The notes: a model not told the origin generated them from the sequence alone. A DNA stretch of 50,906 bases from an uncultured Oscillospiraceae bacterium (GCA_900553955.1 USFO01000003.1:1-50906), one strand, 5' to 3'; positions 15,498 to 23,915 are shown, numbered from the stretch's first letter. Program-made: numbers and translations.

Positions 15498-17206
15498 AGC
15501 TTTTCATTGACGGAATGTCCATTGAAGCAAACGATGGCATAACCATTCTCGAAGCGGCAAAGCTTGCAAAAGTGAATATTCCCACTCTTTGCTACCTTAA
15601 AGAGATTAACGAAATCGGTGCATGCAGAATCTGCGTTGTTGAAGTAGAGGGCAGAGATCGCCTTGTTGCAGCCTGCAACACCCCCATTGAGGAGGGAATG
15701 CAGGTGCACACCAATAGCGAAAAGATTCGCCTTGCAAGAAAAACGAACCTCGAACTCATTCTTTCTGAGCACGACTGCCATTGCCCGACTTGCATAAGAA
15801 GCGGCAACTGCAAGCTCCAGACTCTTGCACAGGAAATGAACATTCTTGACATCCCGTTCGAGCAGAAAACCGCTAAAAACAAATGGAAAGCATCCGATAT
15901 TCTGCTCCGCAAGGATTCAAAGTGCATAAAATGCCTTCGCTGCGTAAGCGTTTGCGATAAAGTGCAGGGGCTTGGCGTTTGGGAACTCCGCGGAAACGGC
16001 GCGCACGCGAACATAGTGGTTCGCGGCGGCGCAAATCTGAGCAATATATGTTCTCTCTGCGGACAGTGCGTAACTCACTGCCCGGTGGGTGCGCTTTCTG
16101 CTCGTGACGACACCGAAAAGGTGTTCGCTGCAATAAACAACCCTGAAAAAATCGTTGTTGTACAGGTCGCTCCCGCGGTTCGAACTGCGTGGTGCGAAGG
16201 TCTTGGCATTGCTCCGGAAGCAGCCACCGAAAAACGCATGGCTGCCGCAATGCGCGCGCTTGGCGCAGACTATGTTTTTGATACAAACTTCAGCGCCGAC
16301 CTTACCATTATGGAAGAGGGCAACGAGTTCACCGAAAAAATCACGAGCCATGATACTCATGCGCTTCCGATGTTCACTTCATGCTGCCCCGGTTGGGTTA
16401 GATTTGTCAAAATGGAATATCCGGAGCTTGTTCCGAATCTCTCCAGCGCAAAGAGTCCTCAGCAGATGTTCGGCGCGGTTGCAAAGAGCTATTTTGCAGA
16501 AAAAATCGGCGTAGAACCCGAAAAAATCTTCTGCGTTTCCGTCATGCCCTGCATGGCGAAAAAATACGAGTGCGACGTTGAGAAAGTAAACGACGCTTCC
16601 GCGAAAGATGTCGATGCGGTTATCACCACCCGCGAATTTGTAAGAATGCTCAAAGAAAAATACGTCAATGTCGCCGAGCTTCCCGAAGAAGAATTCGATT
16701 CTCCTCTGGGCGAAAGCAGCGGCGCGGGCGTTATTTTCGGCGCCACCGGCGGTGTTATGGAAGCGGCTCTGCGTACCGCATACTGCCTGCTTACAGGCGA
16801 AAAACCCGACGTCGATGCGTTTAAGACCATCCGCGGAGAAAGCGGTTGGCGTGATGCCGTCGTTGAAGTGGGCGGCAAACACGTCAAAATCGCCGTGGCA
16901 AGCGGCCTTGGTGAAGCACGCAAGCTTATTGAAGCTATCAAATCCGGCAAAACACAATATGACTTTGTTGAGATTATGGCTTGCCCCGGTGGCTGCACCG
17001 GCGGCGGCGGCCAGCCAATTAACGACGGGTGCGAGCTTGCACTCGCCCGCGGGGAAAAGCTCTACGACCTCGACAGAAGCCGTAGCATTCGCTTTTCTCA
17101 CGAAAACCCGAGCGTCAAAACCCTCTACAACGAGTATTTCGGAAAACCTCTCTCCGAAAAAAGTCACCATCTCCTCCACACAAATCAGGAAAGCTGGAAA
17201 CTTTAA
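15491..17206 (+). CDS. hydA: [FeFe]-hydrogenase catalytic subunit, group A modular type
   Basis: A 571-residue iron hydrogenase that reversibly makes H2. N-terminal modules are a [2Fe-2S] domain (Cys34, 45, 48, 62), a His-ligated cluster (His94, Cys98, 101, 107) and two [4Fe-4S] ferredoxin motifs (Cys145-155, Cys187-197). The H-cluster motifs are canonical: TSCCPGW (Cys298, 299), MPCMAKKYE (Cys354) and MACPGGCTGGGGQP (Cys498, 502), with a small-subunit-like tail (VKTLYNEYFGKPLSEKSHHLLHT). All ligands are present, so it should be active if HydEFG maturases exist elsewhere. It starts at ATG 15491 with AAAGGAGG upstream. No HydB or HydC gene is adjacent; the flavoprotein upstream takes their place. 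Confidence 0.95.
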   Translation: MVKLFIDGMSIEANDGITILEAAKLAKVNIPTLCYLKEINEIGACRICVVEVEGRDRLVAACNTPIEEGMQVHTNSEKIRLARKTNLELILSEHDCHCPTCIRSGNCKLQTLAQEMNILDIPFEQKTAKNKWKASDILLRKDSKCIKCLRCVSVCDKVQGLGVWELRGNGAHANIVVRGGANLSNICSLCGQCVTHCPVGALSARDDTEKVFAAINNPEKIVVVQVAPAVRTAWCEGLGIAPEAATEKRMAAAMRALGADYVFDTNFSADLTIMEEGNEFTEKITSHDTHALPMFTSCCPGWVRFVKMEYPELVPNLSSAKSPQQMFGAVAKSYFAEKIGVEPEKIFCVSVMPCMAKKYECDVEKVNDASAKDVDAVITTREFVRMLKEKYVNVAELPEEEFDSPLGESSGAGVIFGATGGVMEAALRTAYCLLTGEKPDVDAFKTIRGESGWRDAVVEVGGKHVKIAVASGLGEARKLIEAIKSGKTQYDFVEIMACPGGCTGGGGQPINDGCELALARGEKLYDLDRSRSIRFSHENPSVKTLYNEYFGKPLSEKSHHLLHTNQESWKL

Positions 17207-17225
17207 TTAAATATCTGTTTTTACG

Positions 17226-17264
17226 AAAAACACTCGCTGCAAAGTCATTTGCAGCGAGTGTTTT
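17226..17264 (+). terminator. terminator of the hydrogenase operon
   Basis: A stem of about 16 bp (AAACACTCGCTGCAAA with TTTGCAGCGAGTGTTT), a GTCA loop and a T tract. Confidence 0.93.
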
Positions 17265-17295
17265 GTCTTCAAAAATAATAATTTTTATTTAGCTT

Positions 17296-17348
17296 GTTGA
17301 CAAATCAACTTAGAAGAGCTATAATAACTTCGTTTGTTGATTTGTCAA
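17296..17348. promoter_or_regulatory. paired inverted operators flanking the -10 of marR
   Basis: TTGACAAATCAA (17297-17308) overlaps the -35, and its exact reverse complement TTGATTTGTCAA (17337-17348) lies just past the start point. Each half is itself a TTGA-N4-TCAA palindrome, the first extending to GTTGACAAATCAAC. Centres are 40 bp apart. This is the expected layout for repression by the adjacent MarR protein. Confidence 0.75.
17297..17325 (+). promoter_or_regulatory. consensus promoter of marR-degV
   Basis: TTGACA (17297-17302), a 17-bp spacer and TATAAT (17320-17325): both hexamers are perfect. It would be very strong unless repressed. Confidence 0.88.
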
Positions 17349-17372
17349 TATCTTTTGAAGGGCGGAATCTAA

Positions 17373-17819
17373 ATGGAAGGCAGATTTGAAACTTTTACGG
17401 TGCTTATCGCAAAAATAAGCCGTAGCATACGGCGCATAAAGGCAGATGAAATGGCTGAATTCGGGCTTAAAGGGCCGCATGTTTCCTGTTTGTATTATCT
17501 TTATTCTTTCGGCGCGCTTACCGCTTCTGAGCTTTGCGACCGCTGTGACGAGGATAAAGCTGCAATTTCGCGTTCAATAGAATTTCTTGAAAATGAAGGG
17601 TATATAACCTGCAAAAGCACTATGCAAAAACGGTATAGAAGCCCGCTTGAGCTGACAGAAAAGGGCAAAAACGCGGGCAAAATGATTTCGCGAAAAATCA
17701 ACAGCATCGTTGCGGCGGCAAGCGCAGGTCTCAGCGAATGCGAACGAGAAACAATGTACGCTGCACTTTCGCTTATCAGCGACAACCTTGCTGCCATAAG
17801 CGGTCACAAGGATAAATAA
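17373..17819 (+). CDS. MarR-family transcriptional regulator
   Basis: A 148-residue winged-helix repressor. Helices and HTH lie at about 35-85 (LTASELCDRCDEDKAAISRSIEFLENEGYI); the wing contains the typical basic turn (MQKRYRSPLELTEKGK), and dimerisation helices lie at both ends. It is preceded by its own perfect promoter and paired palindromes, so it most likely autoregulates. The degV gene starts 14 bp downstream and is probably co-transcribed. As DegV proteins bind fatty acids, a link to lipid sensing is possible but is inference. It starts at ATG 17373. Confidence 0.88.
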   Translation: MEGRFETFTVLIAKISRSIRRIKADEMAEFGLKGPHVSCLYYLYSFGALTASELCDRCDEDKAAISRSIEFLENEGYITCKSTMQKRYRSPLELTEKGKNAGKMISRKINSIVAAASAGLSECERETMYAALSLISDNLAAISGHKDK

Positions 17820-17833
17820 TCGGAGGATTTTTT

Positions 17834-18685
17834 ATGAGTACAAGAATTATAGTAGATTCCACGGTAGATATGGCGGAGAGATATGCTAAAAAGGTGATTG
17901 TTGTTCCTCTATCTTTGCATTTTGGAGAAGAAACCTTTATCGACGGTGTTACAATTGACCGAAAGCGTTTTTATGAACGGCTTGTGGAATCGGATGTTTT
18001 GCCTACCACAAGCCAGCCTTCTCCTGCGGCATTTGGGGATGTGTTCGATGAAGTAACCGCGGCGGGGGACAGCGCCGTTGTGCTTACCGTTTCGTCAAAG
18101 CTTTCAGGAACATTCCAAAGCGCAAACATTGCTGCGGAAAAATATGACAATATTTTTGTAGTCGACACTCGTTCCGCGTCTATTGGTTCAGGGATTTTGG
18201 CGGAATATGCCATTGATTGTGCAGAGCGTGGAATGCCTGCGAAGGAGCTTGCCGCATGTCTTGAACAAAAGCGTAATGATGTTGCGGTAATTGCATTGCT
18301 CAATACGCTGGAATACCTTAAAAAAGGCGGCAGAATTTCAAAAACAGTGGCTTTTGCGGGTAGTTTACTTGGCATTCACCCTGTGATTACCATGGAAAAC
18401 GGTGAAGTTGCTTTGGTCGGCAAAGCCCGCGGATCAAAGCAGGGGAACAACCTGCTGATTCAAAAAATCGAGCAGAGCGGCGGGGTTGACTTTTCAAATC
18501 CGATTCTTCTCGGCTATACCGGCCTTGACGATACGCTGCTTAAAAAATATGTGGAGGACAGTAAACACATTTGGGAAGACGGCATTGGCGCGCTTGATTC
18601 CGTATGCGTGTGCAGCGTTATCGGAACCTATGGCGGACCCGGCGCAGTTATTGCGGCGTTCTTCAAGAAGGACAGTAATGTTTAA
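17834..18685 (+). CDS. DegV-family fatty-acid-binding protein
   Basis: A 283-residue DegV/FakB-type protein. The start RIIVDSTVDM, the loop LPTTSQPSPAAFGDVF and VLTVSSKLSGTFQSANIAA are the classic DegV blocks that bind a fatty acid carboxylate. GGRISKTVAFAGSLLGIHPVITMENGEV follows in the second domain. FakB proteins hand a bound fatty acid to the kinase FakA for phosphorylation and phospholipid synthesis; no fakA is present here. It is in one transcription unit with the MarR gene, with GGAGGA upstream of ATG 17834. Confidence 0.9.
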   Translation: MSTRIIVDSTVDMAERYAKKVIVVPLSLHFGEETFIDGVTIDRKRFYERLVESDVLPTTSQPSPAAFGDVFDEVTAAGDSAVVLTVSSKLSGTFQSANIAAEKYDNIFVVDTRSASIGSGILAEYAIDCAERGMPAKELAACLEQKRNDVAVIALLNTLEYLKKGGRISKTVAFAGSLLGIHPVITMENGEVALVGKARGSKQGNNLLIQKIEQSGGVDFSNPILLGYTGLDDTLLKKYVEDSKHIWEDGIGALDSVCVCSVIGTYGGPGAVIAAFFKKDSNV

Positions 18686-18727
18686 TACTTACATTTTTTT
18701 GTAATGACTTTAATAAAGTAAGGCACC

Positions 18728-18794
18728 GTGCTCAAACTTGAATCTTGCGTGCTCAAATAAAAATACCCCGTGCTCATTTTGAGCACGGGGTATT
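18728..18794. terminator. GTGCTCA-word hairpin between degV and the tRNA gene
   Basis: AATACCCCGTGCTCA (18762-18776) and TGAGCACGGGGTATT (18780-18794) form a perfect 15-bp stem with a TTT loop. Two more GTGCTCAA words lie at 18728-18735 and 18749-18756. The T tract is on the minus strand (TTTTTATTT), so it terminates best for leftward transcription, although the tRNA has its own terminator. Confidence 0.65.
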
Positions 18795-18842
18795 GCGGGT
18801 AACGTCATTTTTAATGTGCGCAATACGGGTGGGGCAAGGGAC

Positions 18843-18882
18843 AAAAAAGAACAGCCCTTGTAAAAGCAAAGGCTGTTCTTTA
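18843..18882 (-). terminator. terminator of the tRNA-fMet gene
   Basis: On the minus strand AAAGAACAGCC pairs with GGCTGTTCTTT around a 14-base loop, then a T tract, directly after the tRNA 3' end. Confidence 0.88.
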
Positions 18883-18883
18883 G

Positions 18884-18960
<77 letters not shown>

Positions 18961-18985
18961 ATATCTAATTTTCAAGTGCCTTATT

Positions 18986-19014
18986 ATTATAGCGCAAAGG
19001 AAAACAAAATGCAA
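18986..19014 (-). promoter_or_regulatory. promoter of tRNA-fMet
   Basis: Minus strand: TTGCAT (19014-19009), a 17-bp spacer and TATAAT (18991-18986). Confidence 0.78.
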
Positions 19015-19031
19015 GTGTTTTTTTGAAATTT

Positions 19032-19454
19032 CTAAAAATATTTTTTCATGCGGCAGTGGGGCTGACCTTCATCGTACTCAATTTCAGCGTCACAAAGGGA
19101 AAATCCGCTCTTTTCGTAAAATCCTACGGCATATTGCTGCGCAAGCAGCACGGCACATTTTGCGCCTTTTGCCTTCGCAATTTTTTCAAGCTCTTCAAGA
19201 ATGATCGCCCCAAGGTGCAGCCCACGGAACTTTTTGAGCACGGCAATTCTGCCGAAAACAAAAACGCCGTTTTCCTCCGAGGGAAAAGCTCTGCCCGTTC
19301 CGGCAAGCTTACCTTCGCAATAGACCGTCACATAGTCGCAGATATTATCAATTTCATCAAATTCGTTTTTGTAGCCCTGTTCATCCACAAAAACGGCCTT
19401 GCGCACCGCAAAGGAATCCGCTTGGTTGTCTTTTGTTTTAACGGTTATGTTCAT
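19032..19454 (-). CDS. GNAT-family N-acetyltransferase
   Basis: A 140-residue GNAT protein that would use acetyl-CoA to acetylate an unknown amine. It has the ElaA/YitI-like N-terminus (AVRKAVFVDEQGYKNEFDEID), motif A with the pyrophosphate loop (FGRIAVLKKFRGLHLGAIILEELEKIA), and motif B (VLLAQQYAVGFYEKSGF). Full length for this subgroup. The start is ATG at 19454 with AAGGAG upstream. It is monocistronic, transcribed divergently from nth with its own promoter. Confidence 0.87.
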   Translation of the reverse strand: MNITVKTKDNQADSFAVRKAVFVDEQGYKNEFDEIDNICDYVTVYCEGKLAGTGRAFPSEENGVFVFGRIAVLKKFRGLHLGAIILEELEKIAKAKGAKCAVLLAQQYAVGFYEKSGFSLCDAEIEYDEGQPHCRMKKYF

Positions 19455-19483
19455 AAAAAACTCCTTGAGATGGGATAGTGCAG

Positions 19484-19512
19484 ATTATATATTATTTCGT
19501 TTTATATTGCAA
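19484..19512 (-). promoter_or_regulatory. promoter of the GNAT gene
   Basis: Minus strand: TTGCAA (19512-19507), a 17-bp spacer and TATAAT (19489-19484). Confidence 0.75.
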
Positions 19513-19523
19513 GTCTTTTTTGC

Positions 19524-19552
19524 TTGACAAGAGATGAAAAATCGAATATGCT
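19524..19552 (+). promoter_or_regulatory. promoter of nth
   Basis: TTGACA (19524-19529), a 17-bp spacer and TATGCT (19547-19552). The two divergent -35 boxes are only 11 bp apart. Confidence 0.7.
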
Positions 19553-19581
19553 CATAGCATACCTTTATTCGGAGGTGCGAT

Positions 19582-20217
19582 ATGGATAAAAAAGAATGTG
19601 CCGCAAAAGCGGTGGAGCTGCTCAAGAAGGAATATCCGGATGCGGTTTGCTCCCTTGAATACCAAAAGCCCCACGAGCTGCTTATTGCTACGCGCTTGGC
19701 GGCGCAGTGTACGGATGCCAGAGTCAATATGGTAACTCCGGTTCTGTTCGAAAAATACCCTACCTTGCAGGCGCTTGCGGAGGCGGACGAGCAGGATATA
19801 AGCGACATAGTTCGATCCTGCGGGTTCTACAAAACGAAGTCTCACGACATTTCGCAGACCTGCAAAATTCTCGTTCGGGATTATGACGGCGTTGTGCCGG
19901 ATACCGTTGAGGAGCTTATTAAGCTGCCCGGAATAGGCAGAAAGACCGCGAACCTCGTGGTGGGGGATGTTTACGGAAAGCCTGCGGTTGTTTGCGATAC
20001 CCACTGTATTCGTATAACGAATTTGCTTGGCTTGACCGATACGAAGGATCCGGCAAAATGCGAAACGGAGCTTCGCGCAATTCTTGACCCTGCGGAGTCG
20101 AACAATTTCTGCCACAGACTTGTTCTTCACGGCAGAGCTGTCTGCATAGCACGCCGCCCTCAGTGCGAAAAATGCGTGCTCAGGGAGATTTGCGCCCATG
20201 CTCAAGGCGTAAAATAA
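19582..20217 (+). CDS. nth: endonuclease III
   Basis: A 211-residue DNA glycosylase/AP lyase of base-excision repair that removes oxidised pyrimidines. The helix-hairpin-helix is LPGIGRKTANLVVG (115-128) with catalytic Lys121, and the catalytic Asp is Asp139 in VCDTHCIRI. The C-terminal [4Fe-4S] cluster is complete (Cys188-x6-Cys195-x2-Cys198-x5-Cys204). Length is standard. It starts at ATG 19582 after GGAGGTG. Confidence 0.96.
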   Translation: MDKKECAAKAVELLKKEYPDAVCSLEYQKPHELLIATRLAAQCTDARVNMVTPVLFEKYPTLQALAEADEQDISDIVRSCGFYKTKSHDISQTCKILVRDYDGVVPDTVEELIKLPGIGRKTANLVVGDVYGKPAVVCDTHCIRITNLLGLTDTKDPAKCETELRAILDPAESNNFCHRLVLHGRAVCIARRPQCEKCVLREICAHAQGVK

Positions 20218-20237
20218 AAAATGTTTACATATTTATG

Positions 20238-20266
20238 TTGAAAAACACGCATATTCACATTATAAT
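20238..20266 (+). promoter_or_regulatory. promoter of the DUF1858 gene
   Basis: TTGAAA (20238-20243), a 17-bp spacer and a perfect TATAAT (20261-20266). Confidence 0.75.
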
Positions 20267-20305
20267 ATAAGCATAAACAGAAATTAAGAAAAGAGGAATG
20301 TAAAA

Positions 20306-20512
20306 ATGGCTTATCAGGTAAATAAAGATTCTCTTATCGGCGAAGTACTCGATTACGATAAAGAAACCGCGGAATTTTTCTTCGAAATGGGAATGCACTG
20401 CCTCGGCTGTCCTGCGGCAAGAGGCGAAAGCATTGAGGAAGCCTGCGAGGTTCACGGCGTCGACTGTGACGCTATGATTGAAAAAATCAACAACTATTTC
20501 GCAAATAAATAA
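20306..20512 (+). CDS. DUF1858 small protein
   Basis: A 68-residue protein of the DUF1858 family, the same fold as the N-terminal domain of ScdA/RIC di-iron repair proteins. The signature FFFEMGMHCLGCPAARGESIEEACEVHGVD, with a conserved CxxC, is intact. Stand-alone members are common in anaerobes and may bind metal or handle nitrosative or redox stress, but no function is proven. It has its own strong promoter and a GAGGAA ribosome site, and a GC-rich hairpin follows. Confidence 0.9.
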   Translation: MAYQVNKDSLIGEVLDYDKETAEFFFEMGMHCLGCPAARGESIEEACEVHGVDCDAMIEKINNYFANK

Positions 20513-20535
20513 TTTGTAAAAAACAGTTACGCCGC

Positions 20536-20562
20536 GGCAGCCATGACGAAGTCACGGCTGCC
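20536..20562 (+). terminator. GC-rich hairpin after the DUF1858 gene
   Basis: GGCAGCC (20536-20542) pairs with GGCTGCC (20556-20562), with an inner TGAC/GTCA, then TTAAGTTTGTTT. A probable but imperfect terminator. Confidence 0.6.
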
Positions 20563-20593
20563 TTAAGTTTGTTTGCGAAAAGGGGAATGTATT

Positions 20594-21292
20594 TTGGAAA
20601 AGCTTGATTCCCGTCTTGCGGTGGCTGCCGATTTTGTCGGATACGGCACCGTTGCGGCGGACATTGGAACCGACCACGGCTATTTGGTCTGTTGGCTTGT
20701 GGAAAACGGCGTTTGCAAAAGGGCATACGCCACCGATATAAACGAAAAGCCCTTGGAGAGCGCAAAAGCGCTTATTGCAGAAAAAGGCTTGGGCGATAAA
20801 ATCGAAACGCGCCTTACTAACGGCCTTAATGGGCTTCCCAGTGAAGAAATAAACGAGGTTCTGATATGCGGAATGGGCGGGGAAACTATTATGGGAATTC
20901 TCGCATCCCACAAGTGGGTAAAAAGCGAAAGGGTGCATCTTGTTTTGCAGCCCATGTCCAGAGCGGACGCACTGCGCCGCTGGCTCTGTGAAAACGGCTG
21001 GCGCATTGCCGAAGAAAGGGCGGTCGAAGCCGAGGGACATCTTTATACGGTTATGAGCGTAGAATTCACCGGCGAAAAAACCGTCCCGGATGAAATTTTC
21101 TGTGCTGTCGGCAAGGTTCCGGAATTCGGCGGCGCGGTTGCGGTAAAATATATGCGCCGTCAGGCGGCGATACATAGGAGCGTTGCCGAGGGGCTTATGC
21201 GTTCGCCAAGCGGAAAAAGTGCCGCCATGCGCCATATAATCCTTGCGGATATGATAGAGGAGCAGGCGGACGAAACGGAGAAAGAAAAATGA
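20594..21292 (+). CDS. trmK: tRNA (adenine(22)-N1)-methyltransferase
   Basis: A 232-residue SAM-dependent enzyme that methylates A22 of tRNAs. It begins LDSRLAVAADFVG, followed by the SAM motif VAADIGTDHGYL (about 22-33), the acidic YATDINEKPLESA, and the catalytic motif CGMGGETIMGIL. The C-terminal helices are as in YqfN/TrmK. The start is TTG at 20594, 7 bases after AGGGGAA; the frame is open back to 20573, but that part lies before the ribosome site. It overlaps the next gene by ATGA, the usual trmK-nif3 pairing of Firmicutes. Confidence 0.93.
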   Translation: MEKLDSRLAVAADFVGYGTVAADIGTDHGYLVCWLVENGVCKRAYATDINEKPLESAKALIAEKGLGDKIETRLTNGLNGLPSEEINEVLICGMGGETIMGILASHKWVKSERVHLVLQPMSRADALRRWLCENGWRIAEERAVEAEGHLYTVMSVEFTGEKTVPDEIFCAVGKVPEFGGAVAVKYMRRQAAIHRSVAEGLMRSPSGKSAAMRHIILADMIEEQADETEKEK

Positions 21293-22053
21293 GCACAGTA
21301 CGCGATTTTTACAATTTTCTTGATGAGATTGCGCCATTTGCGGTGCAGGAGGGCTGGGACAATTCCGGCTTCCTTGTGGGAGACGGTAGCCGCCGGGCGG
21401 AAAAAGTCCTTGTGGCGCTCGACGCTACCGAGCCGGTTCTTGACGAGGCCTGCCGCATAGGTGCAGAGCTTATCATTACGCACCATCCGGTGATTTTCGG
21501 CTCGCTAAAGGAGCTTCATCCGGAGAACATAGCCTTTCTTGCGGCGGAACGGGGCGTTGCCGTAATAAGCTCCCACACAAGCCTTGATATTGCCGACGGC
21601 GGCGTAAACGACTGCCTTGCGGCGGCGCTTGAGCTTCACGATGTTCGCAAATGCGGCGATGAGCTTGGGCTGCTTCGTATGGGAGAGCTTGAAAAGCCTC
21701 TTTCCTGCGGGGAGTTTGTTCGCCATACCGCCGAAAAGCTGAATGTGGAGGGGATAAAATATACCCCCACGGAAAAGCCGATTAAGTCGGTGGCGGTTTG
21801 CGGCGGCAGCGGAGCGGAGTTTTTCCGGGACGCCATGGCTGCGGGTGCGGACGCCTTTGTTACCGCAAACATAAAGCATAATTTCTTCATTGATATGCGC
21901 AGAGCGGGATTCTGCGTGCTTGACGCAGGGCATTTCTGCACCGAAAATACGGTGATTGCGCCGCTTGCAAAAAAGCTTGCCGAACGCTTTCCCGATGCGG
22001 AAATCGTTGTTTCGCAGGTTTCCCGCGACCCTGCGGAATACTGGTCAAAATAA
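21289..22053 (+). CDS. Nif3-like dinuclear metal centre hexameric protein
   Basis: A 254-residue NIF3/YqfO-family protein. Metal-ligand blocks are visible: ITHHPVIFGSLKELHP, SSHTSLDIADGGVNDCLA, and the C-terminal DAGHFCTENTVI. Related proteins hydrolyse cyclic substrates (GTP cyclohydrolase I type 2 annotations), but the role is uncertain. It lacks the inserted PII-like domain of some YqfO proteins. It is translationally coupled to trmK. Confidence 0.9.
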   Translation: MSTVRDFYNFLDEIAPFAVQEGWDNSGFLVGDGSRRAEKVLVALDATEPVLDEACRIGAELIITHHPVIFGSLKELHPENIAFLAAERGVAVISSHTSLDIADGGVNDCLAAALELHDVRKCGDELGLLRMGELEKPLSCGEFVRHTAEKLNVEGIKYTPTEKPIKSVAVCGGSGAEFFRDAMAAGADAFVTANIKHNFFIDMRRAGFCVLDAGHFCTENTVIAPLAKKLAERFPDAEIVVSQVSRDPAEYWSK

Positions 22054-22073
22054 CACAAAAGAGGTGAGCACGG

Positions 22074-23828
22074 TTGGCGCTTGACGGAATTACTTTGAGC
22101 ATGCTAAAAAATGAGCTTGCCGAAAATCTGGTTGGAGCAAGGGTTGATAAAATTCATCAGCCGTCAAAAGAGGAGCTTATTATGTCCTTCCGCATGAGCG
22201 GCGGAAGCAAAAAGCTGCTTATATCCGCGTCTGCGTCTGCGCCGCGGGTGCACTTTACCGAGTCAGCTGTGGATAATCCCAAGGCTCCGCCCATGTTCTG
22301 CATGCTTATGCGAAAATACATCGGCGGCGCAAAGCTTGTGGGCATAGAGCAGTTCGGTTTGGAACGGATTTTGCATTTTTCTTTCAGCACATATAATGAA
22401 TTCGGAGATCCCGTGGTGCTCAAGCTTGCAGTGGAAACCATGGGTCGTCACAGCAACATAATTCTTATCGGCGCGGACGGTAAAATCATAGACGCTATAA
22501 AGCGCGTAACCGCGGATATGTCCAGTGTTCGTCAGGTTATGCCCGGTATGACCTATGTTTTTCCGCCCTCTCAGGATAAGATGAACACCCTCGACCTTGA
22601 CTATATGGCGTTTATTGCAAGGCTCAAGGAGGGGAGGGATGTTCCGCTTTCAAAGGCTCTTATGGAGGTGCTTGACGGTGTTTCTCCCATTGTCTGCCGC
22701 GAATTTTCAGAATACGCGGCCAAAGGAAATGACACCACCGCCCATGCTCTCTCCAACGATGAGTGCGAGGATCTTGTTTATATCATAGACAAGACCGTAA
22801 GCACCGTAAAAAACGGCTCCTGCGCGCCGTATATTATCGAGGACGAGAACGGCAAGCCCATTGATTTCACCTTTATGGCGGTGAAGCAGTACGGTGCGGC
22901 CGCTGCGCCGAAGCTCTGCGAAAGCTTCAGCGCCATGCTCGACAGGTTTTATTCCGAACGCTCCGGTGCGGACAGGATGAAGCAGCGTTCCGGCGATCTT
23001 TTCCGTTTTGTTATGAACCTCTGCGACCGTCTTTCCCGCAAGCTTGACGTTCAGCGGCAGGAGCTTGCCCGCTCGGCGGAAAGGGATACTCTGAGGGTAA
23101 AGGGCGAGCTTATTCATGCGAACCTTCGTAATATAGAAAAGGGAATGACTTCCGTCATACTCGAAAATTACTATGACAACAATAATCCCATTGAGGTCAA
23201 GCTTGACCCGCGCCTTTCGCCCAATCAGAACGCACAGCACTATTTCAGCGAATACCGTAAAGCGGATACCGCCGAAAAAATGCTCAAAAAGTTCATCGAA
23301 AAAGGCGAAGCGGAGCTTTCCTATATTGAGTCCGTGTTCGATTTACTCTCCCGGGCAAGAACCGAGGATGAGGTGCTTATGCTCCGCGAAGAGCTTGCGG
23401 AGCAGGGCTATATTAAACGCAGCCGCCAAAAGAACCAAAAGCCGGTCAAGCTTTCGCCGAAAGAGTATATTTCCACCGACGGATTCAAGATTCTTTGCGG
23501 AAGAAATAACCTGCAAAACGATAAGCTGACCTTTAAAGATTCACGCAAAAACGATATTTGGTTGCATACACAGAAAATCCACGGTTCACACACGGTTATT
23601 GTTACCGAAGGGCGCGAAGTGCCGGATTCCACCATCGAGCAGGCGGCGATTATTGCGGCATATAACTCCAAAGGTCGAGATTCGTCCCTTGTTCCGGTGG
23701 ATTATACCGAGATTCGCAACGTCAAAAAGCCCTCCGGCGCAGCGCCCGGAAAAGCGGTTTATGAACATTACAAAACCGCCTACGTCCGTCCGGCACAGTT
23801 CGAAAATTACTTCGGAAATCAACAGTAA
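22074..23828 (+). CDS. rqcH: ribosome quality-control NFACT protein RqcH (Rqc2 homologue)
   Basis: A 584-residue NFACT protein that binds stalled 50S-peptidyl-tRNA complexes and recruits tRNA-Ala to add C-terminal alanine tails. The NFACT-N domain starts LDGITLSMLKNELAENLVGARVDKIHQPSKEE, and VETMGRHSNIILI is the conserved block. Coiled-coil helices lie around 290-440. The NFACT-R domain near the C-terminus has YISTDGFKILCGRNNLQNDKLTF and DIWLHTQKIHGSH. Older names are FbpA/fibronectin-binding. The start is TTG at 22074 after GAGGTGAGC. It is the last gene of the trmK transcription unit. Confidence 0.95.
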   Translation: MALDGITLSMLKNELAENLVGARVDKIHQPSKEELIMSFRMSGGSKKLLISASASAPRVHFTESAVDNPKAPPMFCMLMRKYIGGAKLVGIEQFGLERILHFSFSTYNEFGDPVVLKLAVETMGRHSNIILIGADGKIIDAIKRVTADMSSVRQVMPGMTYVFPPSQDKMNTLDLDYMAFIARLKEGRDVPLSKALMEVLDGVSPIVCREFSEYAAKGNDTTAHALSNDECEDLVYIIDKTVSTVKNGSCAPYIIEDENGKPIDFTFMAVKQYGAAAAPKLCESFSAMLDRFYSERSGADRMKQRSGDLFRFVMNLCDRLSRKLDVQRQELARSAERDTLRVKGELIHANLRNIEKGMTSVILENYYDNNNPIEVKLDPRLSPNQNAQHYFSEYRKADTAEKMLKKFIEKGEAELSYIESVFDLLSRARTEDEVLMLREELAEQGYIKRSRQKNQKPVKLSPKEYISTDGFKILCGRNNLQNDKLTFKDSRKNDIWLHTQKIHGSHTVIVTEGREVPDSTIEQAAIIAAYNSKGRDSSLVPVDYTEIRNVKKPSGAAPGKAVYEHYKTAYVRPAQFENYFGNQQ

Positions 23829-23838
23829 AGTAAAAAAA

Positions 23839-23915
23839 GGCTCCGCACGTAGTGTGCGGAGCTTTCTATCAAAGTCAAAAGCCCGCCGAATTTCTTCGGT
23901 GGGCTTTCTTTTTCT
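23839..23915. terminator. two tandem terminators after rqcH
   Basis: First stem GCTCCGCAC/GTGCGGAGC (23840-23862), then GCCCGCCGAA/TTCGGTGGGC (23881-23904) followed by TTTCTTTTTCTTTT. The second also has T on the minus side and can serve the converging lipoprotein gene. Confidence 0.88.
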
